Shown here piece by piece: positions 44,651 to 52,005 of a stretch of 64,000 nucleotides of DNA. Every line of letters starts with the position of its first letter. The stretch's first letter is position 1. The notes under the pieces are model-generated. The model was not told the DNA's origin, ran no database searches, and was given only the letters and a program-made list of their open reading frames with translations. Origin of the DNA: Aquirufa antheringensis (GTDB lineage Bacteria; Bacteroidota; Bacteroidia; Cytophagales; Spirosomataceae); contig NZ_SEWZ01000003.1 of NCBI RefSeq assembly GCF_004307425.1, positions 434,001 to 498,000 on the forward strand. The letters are read 5' to 3'. A program made the position numbers and the translations under genes.

Positions 44651-44681
44651 CAAAGCTATAGAAATTTACCAAAAATGGTAA
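44651..44681 (-). promoter_or_regulatory. Putative promoter (-7 TAGCTTTG) and palindrome of the zinc-ribbon/HTH gene
   Basis: The minus strand reads TAGCTTTG (44658-44651), a TAnnTTTG match about 20 bases before the ATG at 44630. Just upstream lies a perfect inverted repeat TTACCA-AAAA-TGGTAA (44666-44681), a possible operator for autoregulation in this divergent gap. Confidence 0.45.
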
Positions 44682-44726
44682 TTTTGATGGAATATTTTTA
44701 ATTTTGTTTATCTAAAACTCGACCTT

Positions 44727-45212
44727 ATGCCAGAATTCAACGAAACACAACGCTTCACTCAATGGTGGTTATGGTTAATTCTGGTGGGCGTTTGGTCTTC
44801 GATGGTTTATTCCATTATGACGGCACCACCACAAACGGATAGCGCGGTTTATGTTTCATTTGGGATAGGAATTTTGTTGCCTTTGCTTTTTTGGCAAATG
44901 AAATTAACGACTCGGATTACTGCTGAGGGCATCTATGTGCGCTTTTTTCCCTTCCACTTTAAGGAGAAATTTTTCGCTTGGGATACGCTTTCTGCTTCCT
45001 ATGTAAGAACGTACAGCCCTTTGATGGAATATGGTGGCTGGGGAATCAAATACAGCTTCAAGGGAAATGGTTTAGTCTACAATACGGCGGGAAACGTGGG
45101 TTTGCAACTCTATTTTAAAGAGGGGGATCCTATCTTAATTGGTACCCAAAAAGGGGAGGAGATCAAGCAGGTTTTAGCGGCATTAGGTCATTTAAACGAA
45201 TCTGTGAAATAA
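44727..45212 (+). CDS. Two-helix membrane protein with PH-like cytosolic part (DUF6141-like)
   Basis: A 161-residue protein. Two hydrophobic helices (WLWLILVGVWSSMVYSIM at about 14-31 and YVSFGIGILLPLLFWQM at about 42-58) are followed by a beta-rich domain (about 60-155) with ITAEGIYVRFFPFHFKEKFF, YGGWGIKYSFKGNGLVYNTA and VGLQLYFKEGDPILIGT. Similar small proteins are annotated as DUF6141 in Bacteroidota; the fold looks like a bacterial PH domain. Function unknown. It is divergent from the zinc-ribbon/HTH gene and 76 bases before a helicase gene. Confidence 0.75.
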   Translation: MPEFNETQRFTQWWLWLILVGVWSSMVYSIMTAPPQTDSAVYVSFGIGILLPLLFWQMKLTTRITAEGIYVRFFPFHFKEKFFAWDTLSASYVRTYSPLMEYGGWGIKYSFKGNGLVYNTAGNVGLQLYFKEGDPILIGTQKGEEIKQVLAALGHLNESVK

Positions 45213-45218
45213 AAGGCG

Positions 45219-45226
45219 TACCTTTG
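45219..45226 (+). promoter_or_regulatory. Putative -7 element (TACCTTTG) of the second helicase gene
   Basis: TACCTTTG at 45219-45226 matches TAnnTTTG exactly and is identical to the tRNA-Arg -7 box. It implies a 5' leader of about 55 bases before the ATG at 45289. No clear -33 element is seen at the usual spacing. Confidence 0.5.
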
Positions 45227-45288
45227 CGCCACATTATGAGGATGTTTGTTATTATTTCATTGCTCATAACACATCTTTATACAGTTAT

Positions 45289-46590
45289 ATGTCATTCGAA
45301 TCATTGCACCTCATTGAGCCTATTTTAAAGGCGCTCAAAGAAGAGGGTTATACCAATCCTACCCCTATTCAAGCCCAATCAATCCCTATTGTCCTTCGTG
45401 GCACGGATTTATTAGGTTGCGCCCAAACGGGTACGGGTAAAACAGCAGCGTTTACGTTGCCCATTATACAACTTTTGGAAGAGAACAAATCGTTCCAAAA
45501 AAATAAGAAAATCCGCGCCTTAATCGTAACGCCCACACGGGAGTTAGCGATTCAAATCGGTGAAAGTTTCAGAGCTTATGCGCGTCATACGGACTTGAAA
45601 TATGCGGTTATTTTTGGAGGAGTGGGCCAAAGTCCCCAAGTCTCAGCCATCCGCAGCGGTGCTGATGTGGTGATTGCGACGCCTGGACGTCTTTTGGACC
45701 TCATGAACCAACGCCTTTTATCGATCGCAGATGTGGAATATTTCGTCTTAGATGAGGCGGATCGCATGCTCGACATGGGTTTCATTCACGATGTGAAGAA
45801 ATTATTAGCGGCCTTGCCACACAAACGCCAGTCGTTATTCTTCTCAGCAACGATGCCACCAGAAATCGTGAAACTAGCGGGAAGTATTTTGAAAAACCCG
45901 GCTTCTGTTTCGGTAACACCGGTTTCCTCTACCGTAGAAATTATTAATCAATCGGTCTATTTCGTAGACAAAGGCAATAAGAACGATCTTTTGCTTGATA
46001 TCTTACAAGATACGTCGATCAAAACAGCCCTAGTCTTCACCCGTACTAAACACGGCGCGGACAAAGTGGTTAAAATGCTTTTGAAGGCTAGCATCAAGGC
46101 AGAAGCGATTCACGGGAATAAGTCCCAAAACGCCCGTCAAACAGCGCTGAAAAACTTCAAAGCTCAAACCACGCGTGTTCTTGTCGCTACCGACATTGCG
46201 GCACGTGGTATTGATATCGACGAATTAGAATTTGTCATTAATTACGAATTATCTAACATCGCTGAAACCTACGTTCACCGTATCGGTCGTACCGGTCGTG
46301 CAGGTGCAAAAGGGGCTGCGATTTCGTTTTGCGATATCGAGGAGAAAGCCTATTTGAAAGACATTGAGAAATTAATTGGGAAGAAGATTCCAGTAGTGGA
46401 AGCGCATAAATACCCAATGAAAGTCTTGCACGTGGAGAAAGCTGCCAAAAAACCGCAAGGTCAATCACGTAATGGCGGTGGTTCTCGTCCGGGTGCTCCA
46501 GCGGCGGCGGCTAAAGATGCCAAGCCAGCACGTTCTTTCGATAAAGCAAGTTCTGGCCGTAAATGGTACGGAAAGAAAAACACCTATTAA
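45289..46590 (+). CDS. DEAD-box RNA helicase (RhlE type)
   Basis: A 433-residue helicase with the full motif set: GYTNPTPIQAQ (Q motif), CAQTGTGKTAAF, PTRELAIQ, TPGR, DEADRMLDMGF, SATM, VLVATDIAARGIDI and HRIGRTGRAG. The tail (about 375-433) is basic and low in complexity (GQSRNGGGSRPGAPAAAAKD, ending GRKWYGKKNTY) and differs from the Gly-Lys tail of the helicase at 17.4-18.7 kb, so the two likely act on different RNAs. It lies 76 bases after the DUF6141-like gene with its own -7 element, and three bases before miaA, a likely operon partner. Confidence 0.95.
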   Translation: MSFESLHLIEPILKALKEEGYTNPTPIQAQSIPIVLRGTDLLGCAQTGTGKTAAFTLPIIQLLEENKSFQKNKKIRALIVTPTRELAIQIGESFRAYARHTDLKYAVIFGGVGQSPQVSAIRSGADVVIATPGRLLDLMNQRLLSIADVEYFVLDEADRMLDMGFIHDVKKLLAALPHKRQSLFFSATMPPEIVKLAGSILKNPASVSVTPVSSTVEIINQSVYFVDKGNKNDLLLDILQDTSIKTALVFTRTKHGADKVVKMLLKASIKAEAIHGNKSQNARQTALKNFKAQTTRVLVATDIAARGIDIDELEFVINYELSNIAETYVHRIGRTGRAGAKGAAISFCDIEEKAYLKDIEKLIGKKIPVVEAHKYPMKVLHVEKAAKKPQGQSRNGGGSRPGAPAAAAKDAKPARSFDKASSGRKWYGKKNTY

Positions 46591-46593
46591 TCA

Positions 46594-47499
46594 TTGAAAA
46601 AATCACCTAAAATACTGCTCGTCATCGTAGGTCCCACGGCAGTGGGTAAAACCGCCCTTTGTGTGGATTTAGCGAAGCACCTACAGACGGACATTATTTC
46701 GGCGGATTCCCGTCAATTTTACCGCGAACTTTCGATTGGAACTGCGAAGCCATCTGCAGGGGAGCAGGGTGGGGTAACCCACCATTTTGTTGATTCCCAT
46801 TCGGTGGAGGATTATTTCTCTCCAGGTGATTTTGAGCGGGAATCGATGAAGTTATTGACAAAACTCTTCAAAAAGCACAATGTTGTAGTCGCTACTGGCG
46901 GCTCCGGATTATACTTGAAAGCTTTGATGGAGGGTTTGGATGTGATGCCAGAAGCTGATTTAGCCTTGCGCGAGACGTTGAATGGCCGTTTGGAAAAAGA
47001 AGGTCTTTGGGCCTTGTTTACCGAATTGAAGCAATTAGATCCCGTTTATGCCGCTCAGGTGGATGCCAAAAACCCGCAGCGCGTCGTTCGGGCCCTTGAA
47101 GTCTGTCTTTCTACGGGAAAACCTTATTCGGAGTTTCGTTTAGCTCAAAAACCAGCCAGACCTTTCCAAGTCATCAAGATTTGTCTAGAACGTCCTAGGG
47201 AAGAATTATATACACGAATTGATCAACGGATGGACCAAATGCTAGCTGCTGGTTTAGTAGCAGAAGCACGTGCATTCGAGGATAAGCAACATTTGTATGC
47301 TTTGAAGACCTTAGGCTATAAAGAAGTCTATGCGTTTTTACGGGGTGAATACGATGAAGAGGAAATGGTTCGCTTGTTAAAACGCAATAATCGTCATTAT
47401 GCAAAGAAACAGATGACTTGGTTCAGAAACCAAGACGAGTTTACCTATTTGCATCCTTCGAAAGCCTTAGTCGAAATTTTGAAGCAATTAGAGGCTTAA
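46594..47499 (+). CDS. miaA: tRNA dimethylallyltransferase
   Basis: A 301-residue enzyme with P-loop IVGPTAVGKTAL (about 9-20), DIISADSRQFYRELSIGTAKP (substrate site), VATGGSGLYLKALMEG, and RVVRALEVCLSTGKP with a later ALKTLGYKEVYAFLRGEYD. It transfers a dimethylallyl group to A37 of tRNAs that read UNN codons. The start is TTG at 46594, three bases after the helicase stop; no in-frame ATG occurs before the P-loop, so the TTG is well supported. The last 12 bases overlap the end of the convergent rhodanese gene. Confidence 0.96.
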   Translation: MKKSPKILLVIVGPTAVGKTALCVDLAKHLQTDIISADSRQFYRELSIGTAKPSAGEQGGVTHHFVDSHSVEDYFSPGDFERESMKLLTKLFKKHNVVVATGGSGLYLKALMEGLDVMPEADLALRETLNGRLEKEGLWALFTELKQLDPVYAAQVDAKNPQRVVRALEVCLSTGKPYSEFRLAQKPARPFQVIKICLERPREELYTRIDQRMDQMLAAGLVAEARAFEDKQHLYALKTLGYKEVYAFLRGEYDEEEMVRLLKRNNRHYAKKQMTWFRNQDEFTYLHPSKALVEILKQLEA

Positions 47500-47760
47500 A
47501 TAGGCTTCGAGACCGCCTTCGAGGTGGTCGATGTGCGTGAAGCCTTTGGCCTTCAGTAGACGCATCGCAATCAAACTCTGCGTCCCATTATAGCAGATAA
47601 TCACCCAGTTTTTCTCTTTAGAAATTTCATCGATGCGCTCCAAAAGCGTATCCAATGAAACGTGAAAACCTCCTAAATTAAAGTCATCCCATTCTCTGGG
47701 AGTCCGTATATCTAGGAGGTTTACATGGGTTAATGCTTGCTTGAATTGCGTCGCATTCAT
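47488..47760 (-). CDS. Rhodanese-like domain protein (short)
   Basis: A 90-residue single rhodanese domain. It has LLDIRTPREWDDFNLGGFHV near the start and the active-site Cys loop WVIICYNGTQSLIAMRLLKA (about 53-72), then GFTHIDHLEGGLEAY. The loop CYNGTQS is a variant of the usual CxxGxRS and lacks the Arg. It may transfer sulfur or serve as a phosphatase-like or binding domain. It lies one base after the other rhodanese gene, so they are surely co-transcribed, and overlaps the end of miaA. Confidence 0.85.
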   Translation of the reverse strand: MNATQFKQALTHVNLLDIRTPREWDDFNLGGFHVSLDTLLERIDEISKEKNWVIICYNGTQSLIAMRLLKAKGFTHIDHLEGGLEAYLSL

Positions 47761-47761
47761 A

Positions 47762-48061
47762 TTAGTAGCCAGCTGCTTGCCAGGCCATCATTCCGCCTAA
47801 TACGTTGCGCACATTCGAATAGCCTTCTGCTGTCAAATAGTCTTTTGCACGTCCAGAACGAGCTCCAGAGCGGCAATGGATTAAAATTTCTTCGTTTTTC
47901 AGATGAGCAATTTCCTCTAAGCGATCAGGCAATTCACCTAATGGGATCAAAGTCGCCCCAATGTTGAACTCATCAAATTCATACTCTTCGCGCACATCGA
48001 ACAAGTTCAGTTTTTCACCTTTGTCCATTCGCTCTTTTAATTCTTCAATTGTAATATCCAT
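47762..48061 (-). CDS. Rhodanese-like sulfurtransferase
   Basis: A single-domain rhodanese of about 99 residues. It has LNLFDVREEYEFDEFNIGA and an intact active-site loop ILIHCRSGARSGRAKDYL (CRSGARS), then VRNVLGGMMAW, the standard GlpE/PspE-like signature. It would move sulfane sulfur from a donor to thiols in the cytoplasm. The ATG at 48061 is two bases after the PASTA gene stop; the longer frame from 48082 overlaps that gene and is less likely. Paired with a second, variant rhodanese, it may act in thiol or tRNA-sulfur chemistry. Confidence 0.9.
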   Translation of the reverse strand: MDITIEELKERMDKGEKLNLFDVREEYEFDEFNIGATLIPLGELPDRLEEIAHLKNEEILIHCRSGARSGRAKDYLTAEGYSNVRNVLGGMMAWQAAGY

Positions 48062-48062
48062 C

Positions 48063-48836
48063 TTATTCGTTATTTCCGTCACCTACTACCCAAACATCAA
48101 TCGTATCTCCTGGATGAATACTCGTTCCATCACAAGTCGCACAAGTTTGTTTAAATATGGTTCCTGCTGTTAAATCACTATTTGCCTCGTAGGTCACGTG
48201 ACCTAATTTTAAATTCATCCCTGCTAAAATAATCGACACCTCATCTAAAGGCTTCCCAATCAAATCGGGTAATTCAATCTCCGCATCTGCCGTCCCATTT
48301 CCAATATACAAATCCACTTCAGTGCCTTTAGGAATACTACTCCCTGCTGTCATTTTGCGTCCCAAAGCTTGCATGTCAATCACCTCTTTCAACCGGGGAT
48401 CGTTTACCTGGTGCACAATCCCTTTTTTCAATCCAGCGATAATTAATTGTTGTTCCGCACTTCGAACCGATAAGCCAATTAAATTAGGCATTCTGATGGT
48501 AGGAGGTGTTTCAGAATTGATCGTAATGTAGATTTTACGTCCTGATTTTACCAAGGCATTCGGTAAGGGATATTGTGATAAGATGGTCAAAGGGGGCTTG
48601 TCTGCCACAAAAGTGCAATCCGATATTTCAAATTCTAGATTATTCGCATCGACTGATTCCTCCATCTTATCCATCGACAGACCCTTCAAATTAGGGACTT
48701 TAATGGTCTCTCCATGGTGCGTGCTCCAAGGTAAATACACAAAAAAGAAACCAAAAAACAGCACTAAGAATAACGTCACTAAGATCGCGACGTGCAGATA
48801 GAAGTCCTTTTTTGATTTAGTTGAAATGATTGCCAT
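48063..48836 (-). CDS. Membrane-anchored PASTA-domain protein
   Basis: A 257-residue protein with a short cytosolic start and one membrane helix (VAILVTLFLVLFFGFFFVYL, about 16-35). Three PASTA repeats follow at about 42-110, 112-180 and 187-250: VPNLKGLSMDKMEESV, MPNLIGLSVRSAEQQLIIAG and LPDLIGKPLDEVSIILAGMN. Extracytoplasmic PASTA domains recognise peptidoglycan fragments and beta-lactams in Ser/Thr kinases and PBPs, but here no kinase or transglycosylase domain is attached. Stand-alone PASTA proteins are common in Bacteroidota and probably bind cell-wall material in the periplasm. It lies two bases upstream of the rhodanese pair. Confidence 0.9.
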   Translation of the reverse strand: MAIISTKSKKDFYLHVAILVTLFLVLFFGFFFVYLPWSTHHGETIKVPNLKGLSMDKMEESVDANNLEFEISDCTFVADKPPLTILSQYPLPNALVKSGRKIYITINSETPPTIRMPNLIGLSVRSAEQQLIIAGLKKGIVHQVNDPRLKEVIDMQALGRKMTAGSSIPKGTEVDLYIGNGTADAEIELPDLIGKPLDEVSIILAGMNLKLGHVTYEANSDLTAGTIFKQTCATCDGTSIHPGDTIDVWVVGDGNNE

Positions 48837-48880
48837 AGAGCGATTAATCTAATATGGTGCAAGATAATAAAATCATTATA

Positions 48881-48942
48881 GAATTGGATTCAAAATGCAG
48901 AAATTGTGCTGCGCAATAATTTCTTGCATTTTAATCCAATTC
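48881..48942. repeat. Long inverted repeat with tip ATTGTGCTGCGCAAT (second copy)
   Basis: Arms 48881-48905 (GAATTGGATT then CAAAATGCAGAAATT) and 48918-48942 pair with two single-base bulges. The tip ATTGTGCTGCGCAAT (48903-48917) is identical to that at 35.56 kb, whereas the arms are unrelated to those of the first copy. It lies in the 306-base gap between the PASTA and oxidoreductase genes. Confidence 0.85.
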
Positions 48943-48998
48943 CATTCTTCTTTTTCTTCCTTCTCTCTACTCTATTATCTATTCTCTTTAATCTACAT
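48943..48998. repeat. Heptamer array (TCTCTAC/TCTATTA type)
   Basis: Eight in-phase 7-base units follow directly after the inverted repeat: CATTCTT, CTTTTTC, TTCCTTC, TCTCTAC, TCTATTA, TCTATTC, TCTTTAA, TCTACAT. The first three are weak; the last five are clear. Similar units resume after the terminator at 49042. Confidence 0.75.
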
Positions 48999-49008
48999 TT
49001 TGCGTAAC

Positions 49009-49035
49009 AAAAAAGGGGCTTATGCCCCCATTTTG
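49009..49035. terminator. Intrinsic terminator between two heptamer arrays
   Basis: AAAAAAGGGGC pairs with GCCCCCATTTT around TTAT, with A and T tracts on either side, so it can end transcription from the oxidoreductase gene on the minus strand. It separates the arrays 48943-48998 and 49042-49147. Confidence 0.75.
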
Positions 49036-49041
49036 AAAATC

Positions 49042-49147
49042 TCTCTACTCTTTACTCTATAATCTCTACTCTTATAAGTCTATCGACTAGTGACTATCGA
49101 CTAGTGACTAGTGACTATCGACTATCGACTAGTGACTATCGACTAAT
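49042..49147. repeat. Heptamer arrays (TCTCTAC type, then GACTATC/GACTAGT type)
   Basis: Five units of the first type run 49042-49076 (TCTCTAC, TCTTTAC, TCTATAA, TCTCTAC, TCTTATA). After one base come ten in-phase units of a second type at 49078-49147 (GTCTATC, then GACTAGT, GACTATC and variants, ending GACTAAT). The last unit crosses the stop codon of the oxidoreductase gene (49143-49145). This is the cleanest array in the window: the nine GACTAnn units vary only in their last two bases. Confidence 0.9.
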
Positions 49148-50468
49148 ACTTAAACACCTTATCACCCGCCATTACCTCTTGCGTTTTCTCATCGAAAGTA
49201 ACGCGTTGTCCCGTGCGGTAAGCCGCATTAGACATGATGGTTGCGATTGAATGTTGGTAACCCGCTTCGATAGGAGCGTTAGGTGTTTTGCGAGAACGAA
49301 CACATTCCATCCAGTTTTTCACGTGGTTGAATGTTAAAACGTCTCCACCAGTGTCTGCATCCGTCGCTACTTTTGCCCCTTCGATTTTCATCGTTGGTAG
49401 TAAGTTAGCTTGTAAGCCCATCGCTTTAGCTTCACGTTCGCGAAGACCGCCGTTAGGAGAAATGGTGTTCGTGTCTAGGTTTAATTCACCACCGTTAGAG
49501 TAGTAAATTTCCTTTGTGCCGCCTGCTGAATTAGAGAAGCGAGAGGTGAATTGAACTTGGAAACCTTTATCAGCTTTTCCGTAGTCGAAAACAACCGTCA
49601 TCGTGTCCGCGTTTACGCGGCCATCATTCCATTGGTAGATTCCACCGTTAGCCACCACTGAATTAGGGTGTGATAAGCCGGAGAACCAGTGTACGGTGTC
49701 GATTTGGTGCGACATCCATTGGCCAGGAATTCCTGATGAATAAGGCCAGAAAAGGCGGTATTCTAAGTATTTACGGGGGTCAAATTTGTCTGCTGGGCGG
49801 TTCATTAAGAAACGTTTCCAGTCGATATCTGACTCTTTTAAGATGCTCGTTAATTCTGGGCGTCTCCAGCGACCTGGTTGATTGACGTTCCACATCAATT
49901 CTACCATTTTGATATCGCCAAACTTTCCTGACTTGATGAATTCATCCGCTGCCCAGTAGTTCTCGCCTGAACGACGTTGTGAACCGATTTGGACGATTTT
50001 ATTAGAATTTTTTACCGCCTTTAAAACCGCACGGTTATCCTCCATCGTTTCAGCTAAGGGCTTTTCTGTGTAGGCATCGCAACCTGCTTTTACAGCCTCG
50101 ATGGTATGTAAAGCGTGTTGGAAGTCCGCTGTGGAGATGAAAACGGCATCGATTCCTTTGGCAGAATACAATTCCTCATTGTTTCTGTAGGTTTGGATAG
50201 TTCCACCTAATTCTTTCTCTAAAAAAGCCTTTCCCTCATCTCTACGGCGATTCCAAAGATCAGATAAAGCGACCATTTCGAAGTTCATTCCTTTGGCCAA
50301 AGCCTTAAAAGGAGGCACATGAGACGCCCGGTGACGGTCAGAGAAACCCACGCAAGCCACGCGAACGCGGTCATTTGCTCCTAGGATCTTGCTGTACGAT
50401 TTTGGGCTAAAAGCTAAAGTGCCTAGAGAAGCTAGGGCACCTTTGTGTAAAAATTCTCTTCTTTCCAT
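49143..50468 (-). CDS. Gfo/Idh/MocA family oxidoreductase, Tat-type signal
   Basis: A 441-residue protein. The N-terminus MERREFLHKGALASLGTLAF is a twin-arginine-type export signal. A Rossmann NAD(P) domain (about 33-165, VRVACVGFSDRHRASHVPPF, then YTEKPLAETMEDNRAVLKAV with the conserved EKP motif) and a C-terminal alpha/beta domain (about 170-420) follow. Secreted members of this family act as oxidoreductases or glycosidase-like enzymes using tightly bound NAD. It lies eight bases after the DUF1080 gene, a frequent pairing in Bacteroidota linked to 3-keto-glycoside turnover. The substrate is not evident. A heptamer array overlaps its stop. Confidence 0.9.
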   Translation of the reverse strand: MERREFLHKGALASLGTLAFSPKSYSKILGANDRVRVACVGFSDRHRASHVPPFKALAKGMNFEMVALSDLWNRRRDEGKAFLEKELGGTIQTYRNNEELYSAKGIDAVFISTADFQHALHTIEAVKAGCDAYTEKPLAETMEDNRAVLKAVKNSNKIVQIGSQRRSGENYWAADEFIKSGKFGDIKMVELMWNVNQPGRWRRPELTSILKESDIDWKRFLMNRPADKFDPRKYLEYRLFWPYSSGIPGQWMSHQIDTVHWFSGLSHPNSVVANGGIYQWNDGRVNADTMTVVFDYGKADKGFQVQFTSRFSNSAGGTKEIYYSNGGELNLDTNTISPNGGLREREAKAMGLQANLLPTMKIEGAKVATDADTGGDVLTFNHVKNWMECVRSRKTPNAPIEAGYQHSIATIMSNAAYRTGQRVTFDEKTQEVMAGDKVFKY

Positions 50469-50476
50469 TAGATAGG

Positions 50477-51844
50477 TTATTTAATTTCTCTGATTTTGAT
50501 GTTTTTATAGAATACGGAATCTCCGTGTTCTTGGAAAAGGATTGGACCTGAATCTTGTGCTCCAAAACCATCCCACACTTTATGCTTGCTATGTGCCACT
50601 AACACTTTAAAGATATTACTCTTGCGCTCGTATTCAATCACTTTAAAGCCATTCAACCAGTGTTGAACGATGTTATTCGGATATACAATGATGCGTCCTT
50701 GATTCCATTCGCCTATTTTCTTTTGGAAACGACCATCAATTTTGTTCGCTGGAATGATGTCGTATAAACTCGCTAACGTGCGATTTCCTACGGTTCCTAG
50801 TTTCGCATCTGGGTGTTTTGCGTCGTCTAACACTTGGTATTCTAAGCCGATCGCTGACATACCAGAATTATACGATTCATTCACGAAATACTTCACACCT
50901 GAATTAGCGCCCTCTGTTAATTTGAAATCAAATGTTAATTCGAAAGCGGAGAACTTGTCATTCGTTAAGATATCACCGCCATTGCCTGATTCCTTGCCAC
51001 CAGAGCTATTCACGTGAAGCGTACCGTCTTCCACTGTCCAAACCGATGGAGGAGCCGTCGTCTTAAACGCTGAGCGGAAGCCTGTTAAGTCTTTTCCGTT
51101 GAATAATAGGCGGAAACCTTGTGCTTGCTCTTGTGGAGACAGATTGTTTAACATATAATTGTCTACGACTACGTTTTTGTCCAAAGGACGTGGTTGCATC
51201 TCTTTTCCCGTTTGAATACGGATGTTTTTCCACATCACTTGCATGCCCGGTTTCATCTCTCCGTAAATAGCGTGGACTTGAAAGGCAATAAATCCTTTAG
51301 CGGTCATATCATCCACTAAATAAGTCACAGGATAATCGTTAATCCACGTGCGGATCGTGCTTCCGATTGCCTCGATGCGGTAATGGTTCCAAACATTCCC
51401 TAATTTAAAGGCCTTCTTCGCCTCTGGTTTTAGTTCGTTTTGGGCTAACCAGCCACGGCGTGATTCGTCATAAATACCACCTGACCAACCTCTTGTCGAA
51501 GGGTCGATTTCAGCTTGGTATCCGTGAACGCGGCCATTTTGGTATTCTGGGATGGATAAACTTCTGAATTGAACCCCTGAATTCATTTTGTTGTCTACTT
51601 TGACATCGAACTCCAAGATAAAATCACCGTATTCCTGCTCCGTGGCCATGAAGGAATTAGGCGTGTTCGCCACGGTGGTTCCCACCATTACGCCATCTTT
51701 CACTTCATATTTTGCTTGACCATTGAGTTGCTTGAAACCTTTAAAGGTTTTACCGTCGAATAGGTTGGTCCATTTTTGAGCTTGCACTTGAAACGATCCG
51801 ATCGCTAAAAACAAGCTTAAAAAGGGTATAATCAATTTTTTCAT
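50477..51844 (-). CDS. Secreted protein with two DUF1080 (3-keto-disaccharide hydrolase) domains
   Basis: A 455-residue protein with a signal peptide (MKKLIIPFLSLFLAIGSFQVQAQ). Two DUF1080 domains lie in tandem, at about 25-210 (WTNLFDGKTFKGFKQLNG, FILEFDVKVDNKMNSGVQFR) and 245-455 (FRLLFNGKDLTGFRSAFK, FELTFDFKLTEGANSGVKYF). Each has the LF(D/N)GK opening and the (M/A)NSGV strand of this lectin-like fold. Family members hydrolyse 3-keto-glycosides or bind sugar chains in the periplasm. The tandem form suggests one catalytic and one binding domain, but this is inference. It precedes the Gfo/Idh/MocA gene with eight bases between them. Confidence 0.9.
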   Translation of the reverse strand: MKKLIIPFLSLFLAIGSFQVQAQKWTNLFDGKTFKGFKQLNGQAKYEVKDGVMVGTTVANTPNSFMATEQEYGDFILEFDVKVDNKMNSGVQFRSLSIPEYQNGRVHGYQAEIDPSTRGWSGGIYDESRRGWLAQNELKPEAKKAFKLGNVWNHYRIEAIGSTIRTWINDYPVTYLVDDMTAKGFIAFQVHAIYGEMKPGMQVMWKNIRIQTGKEMQPRPLDKNVVVDNYMLNNLSPQEQAQGFRLLFNGKDLTGFRSAFKTTAPPSVWTVEDGTLHVNSSGGKESGNGGDILTNDKFSAFELTFDFKLTEGANSGVKYFVNESYNSGMSAIGLEYQVLDDAKHPDAKLGTVGNRTLASLYDIIPANKIDGRFQKKIGEWNQGRIIVYPNNIVQHWLNGFKVIEYERKSNIFKVLVAHSKHKVWDGFGAQDSGPILFQEHGDSVFYKNIKIREIK

Positions 51845-51983
51845 AGTTGTTTTTTGTTTTCTTTACAAGGCTTAGTTCTACGAAATTTACTCAATTATCT
51901 TAAAATAATTTAGTTTCTGTAGGGGGTGAAATCAGGTCAGGAAAATAGTCAGGAAGGGAAAGCATTTTTACTAAGTATTCTAT

Positions 51984-51991
51984 TATTTTTG
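51984..51991 (+). promoter_or_regulatory. Putative -7 element (TATTTTTG) of the metZ-nuoH unit
   Basis: TATTTTTG fits TAnnTTTG and lies 14 bases before the ATG at 52006, giving a short leader. No clear -33 TTTG is seen at 19-21 bases, so support is moderate. Confidence 0.45.
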
Positions 51992-52005
51992 TAGATTAAT
52001 AATTG

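Noticed and set aside
49078-49147. Regular short direct repeats that could suggest a CRISPR array
   Set aside because: Units are 7 bp in uninterrupted tandem with no unique spacers, and no cas genes are present in the window.
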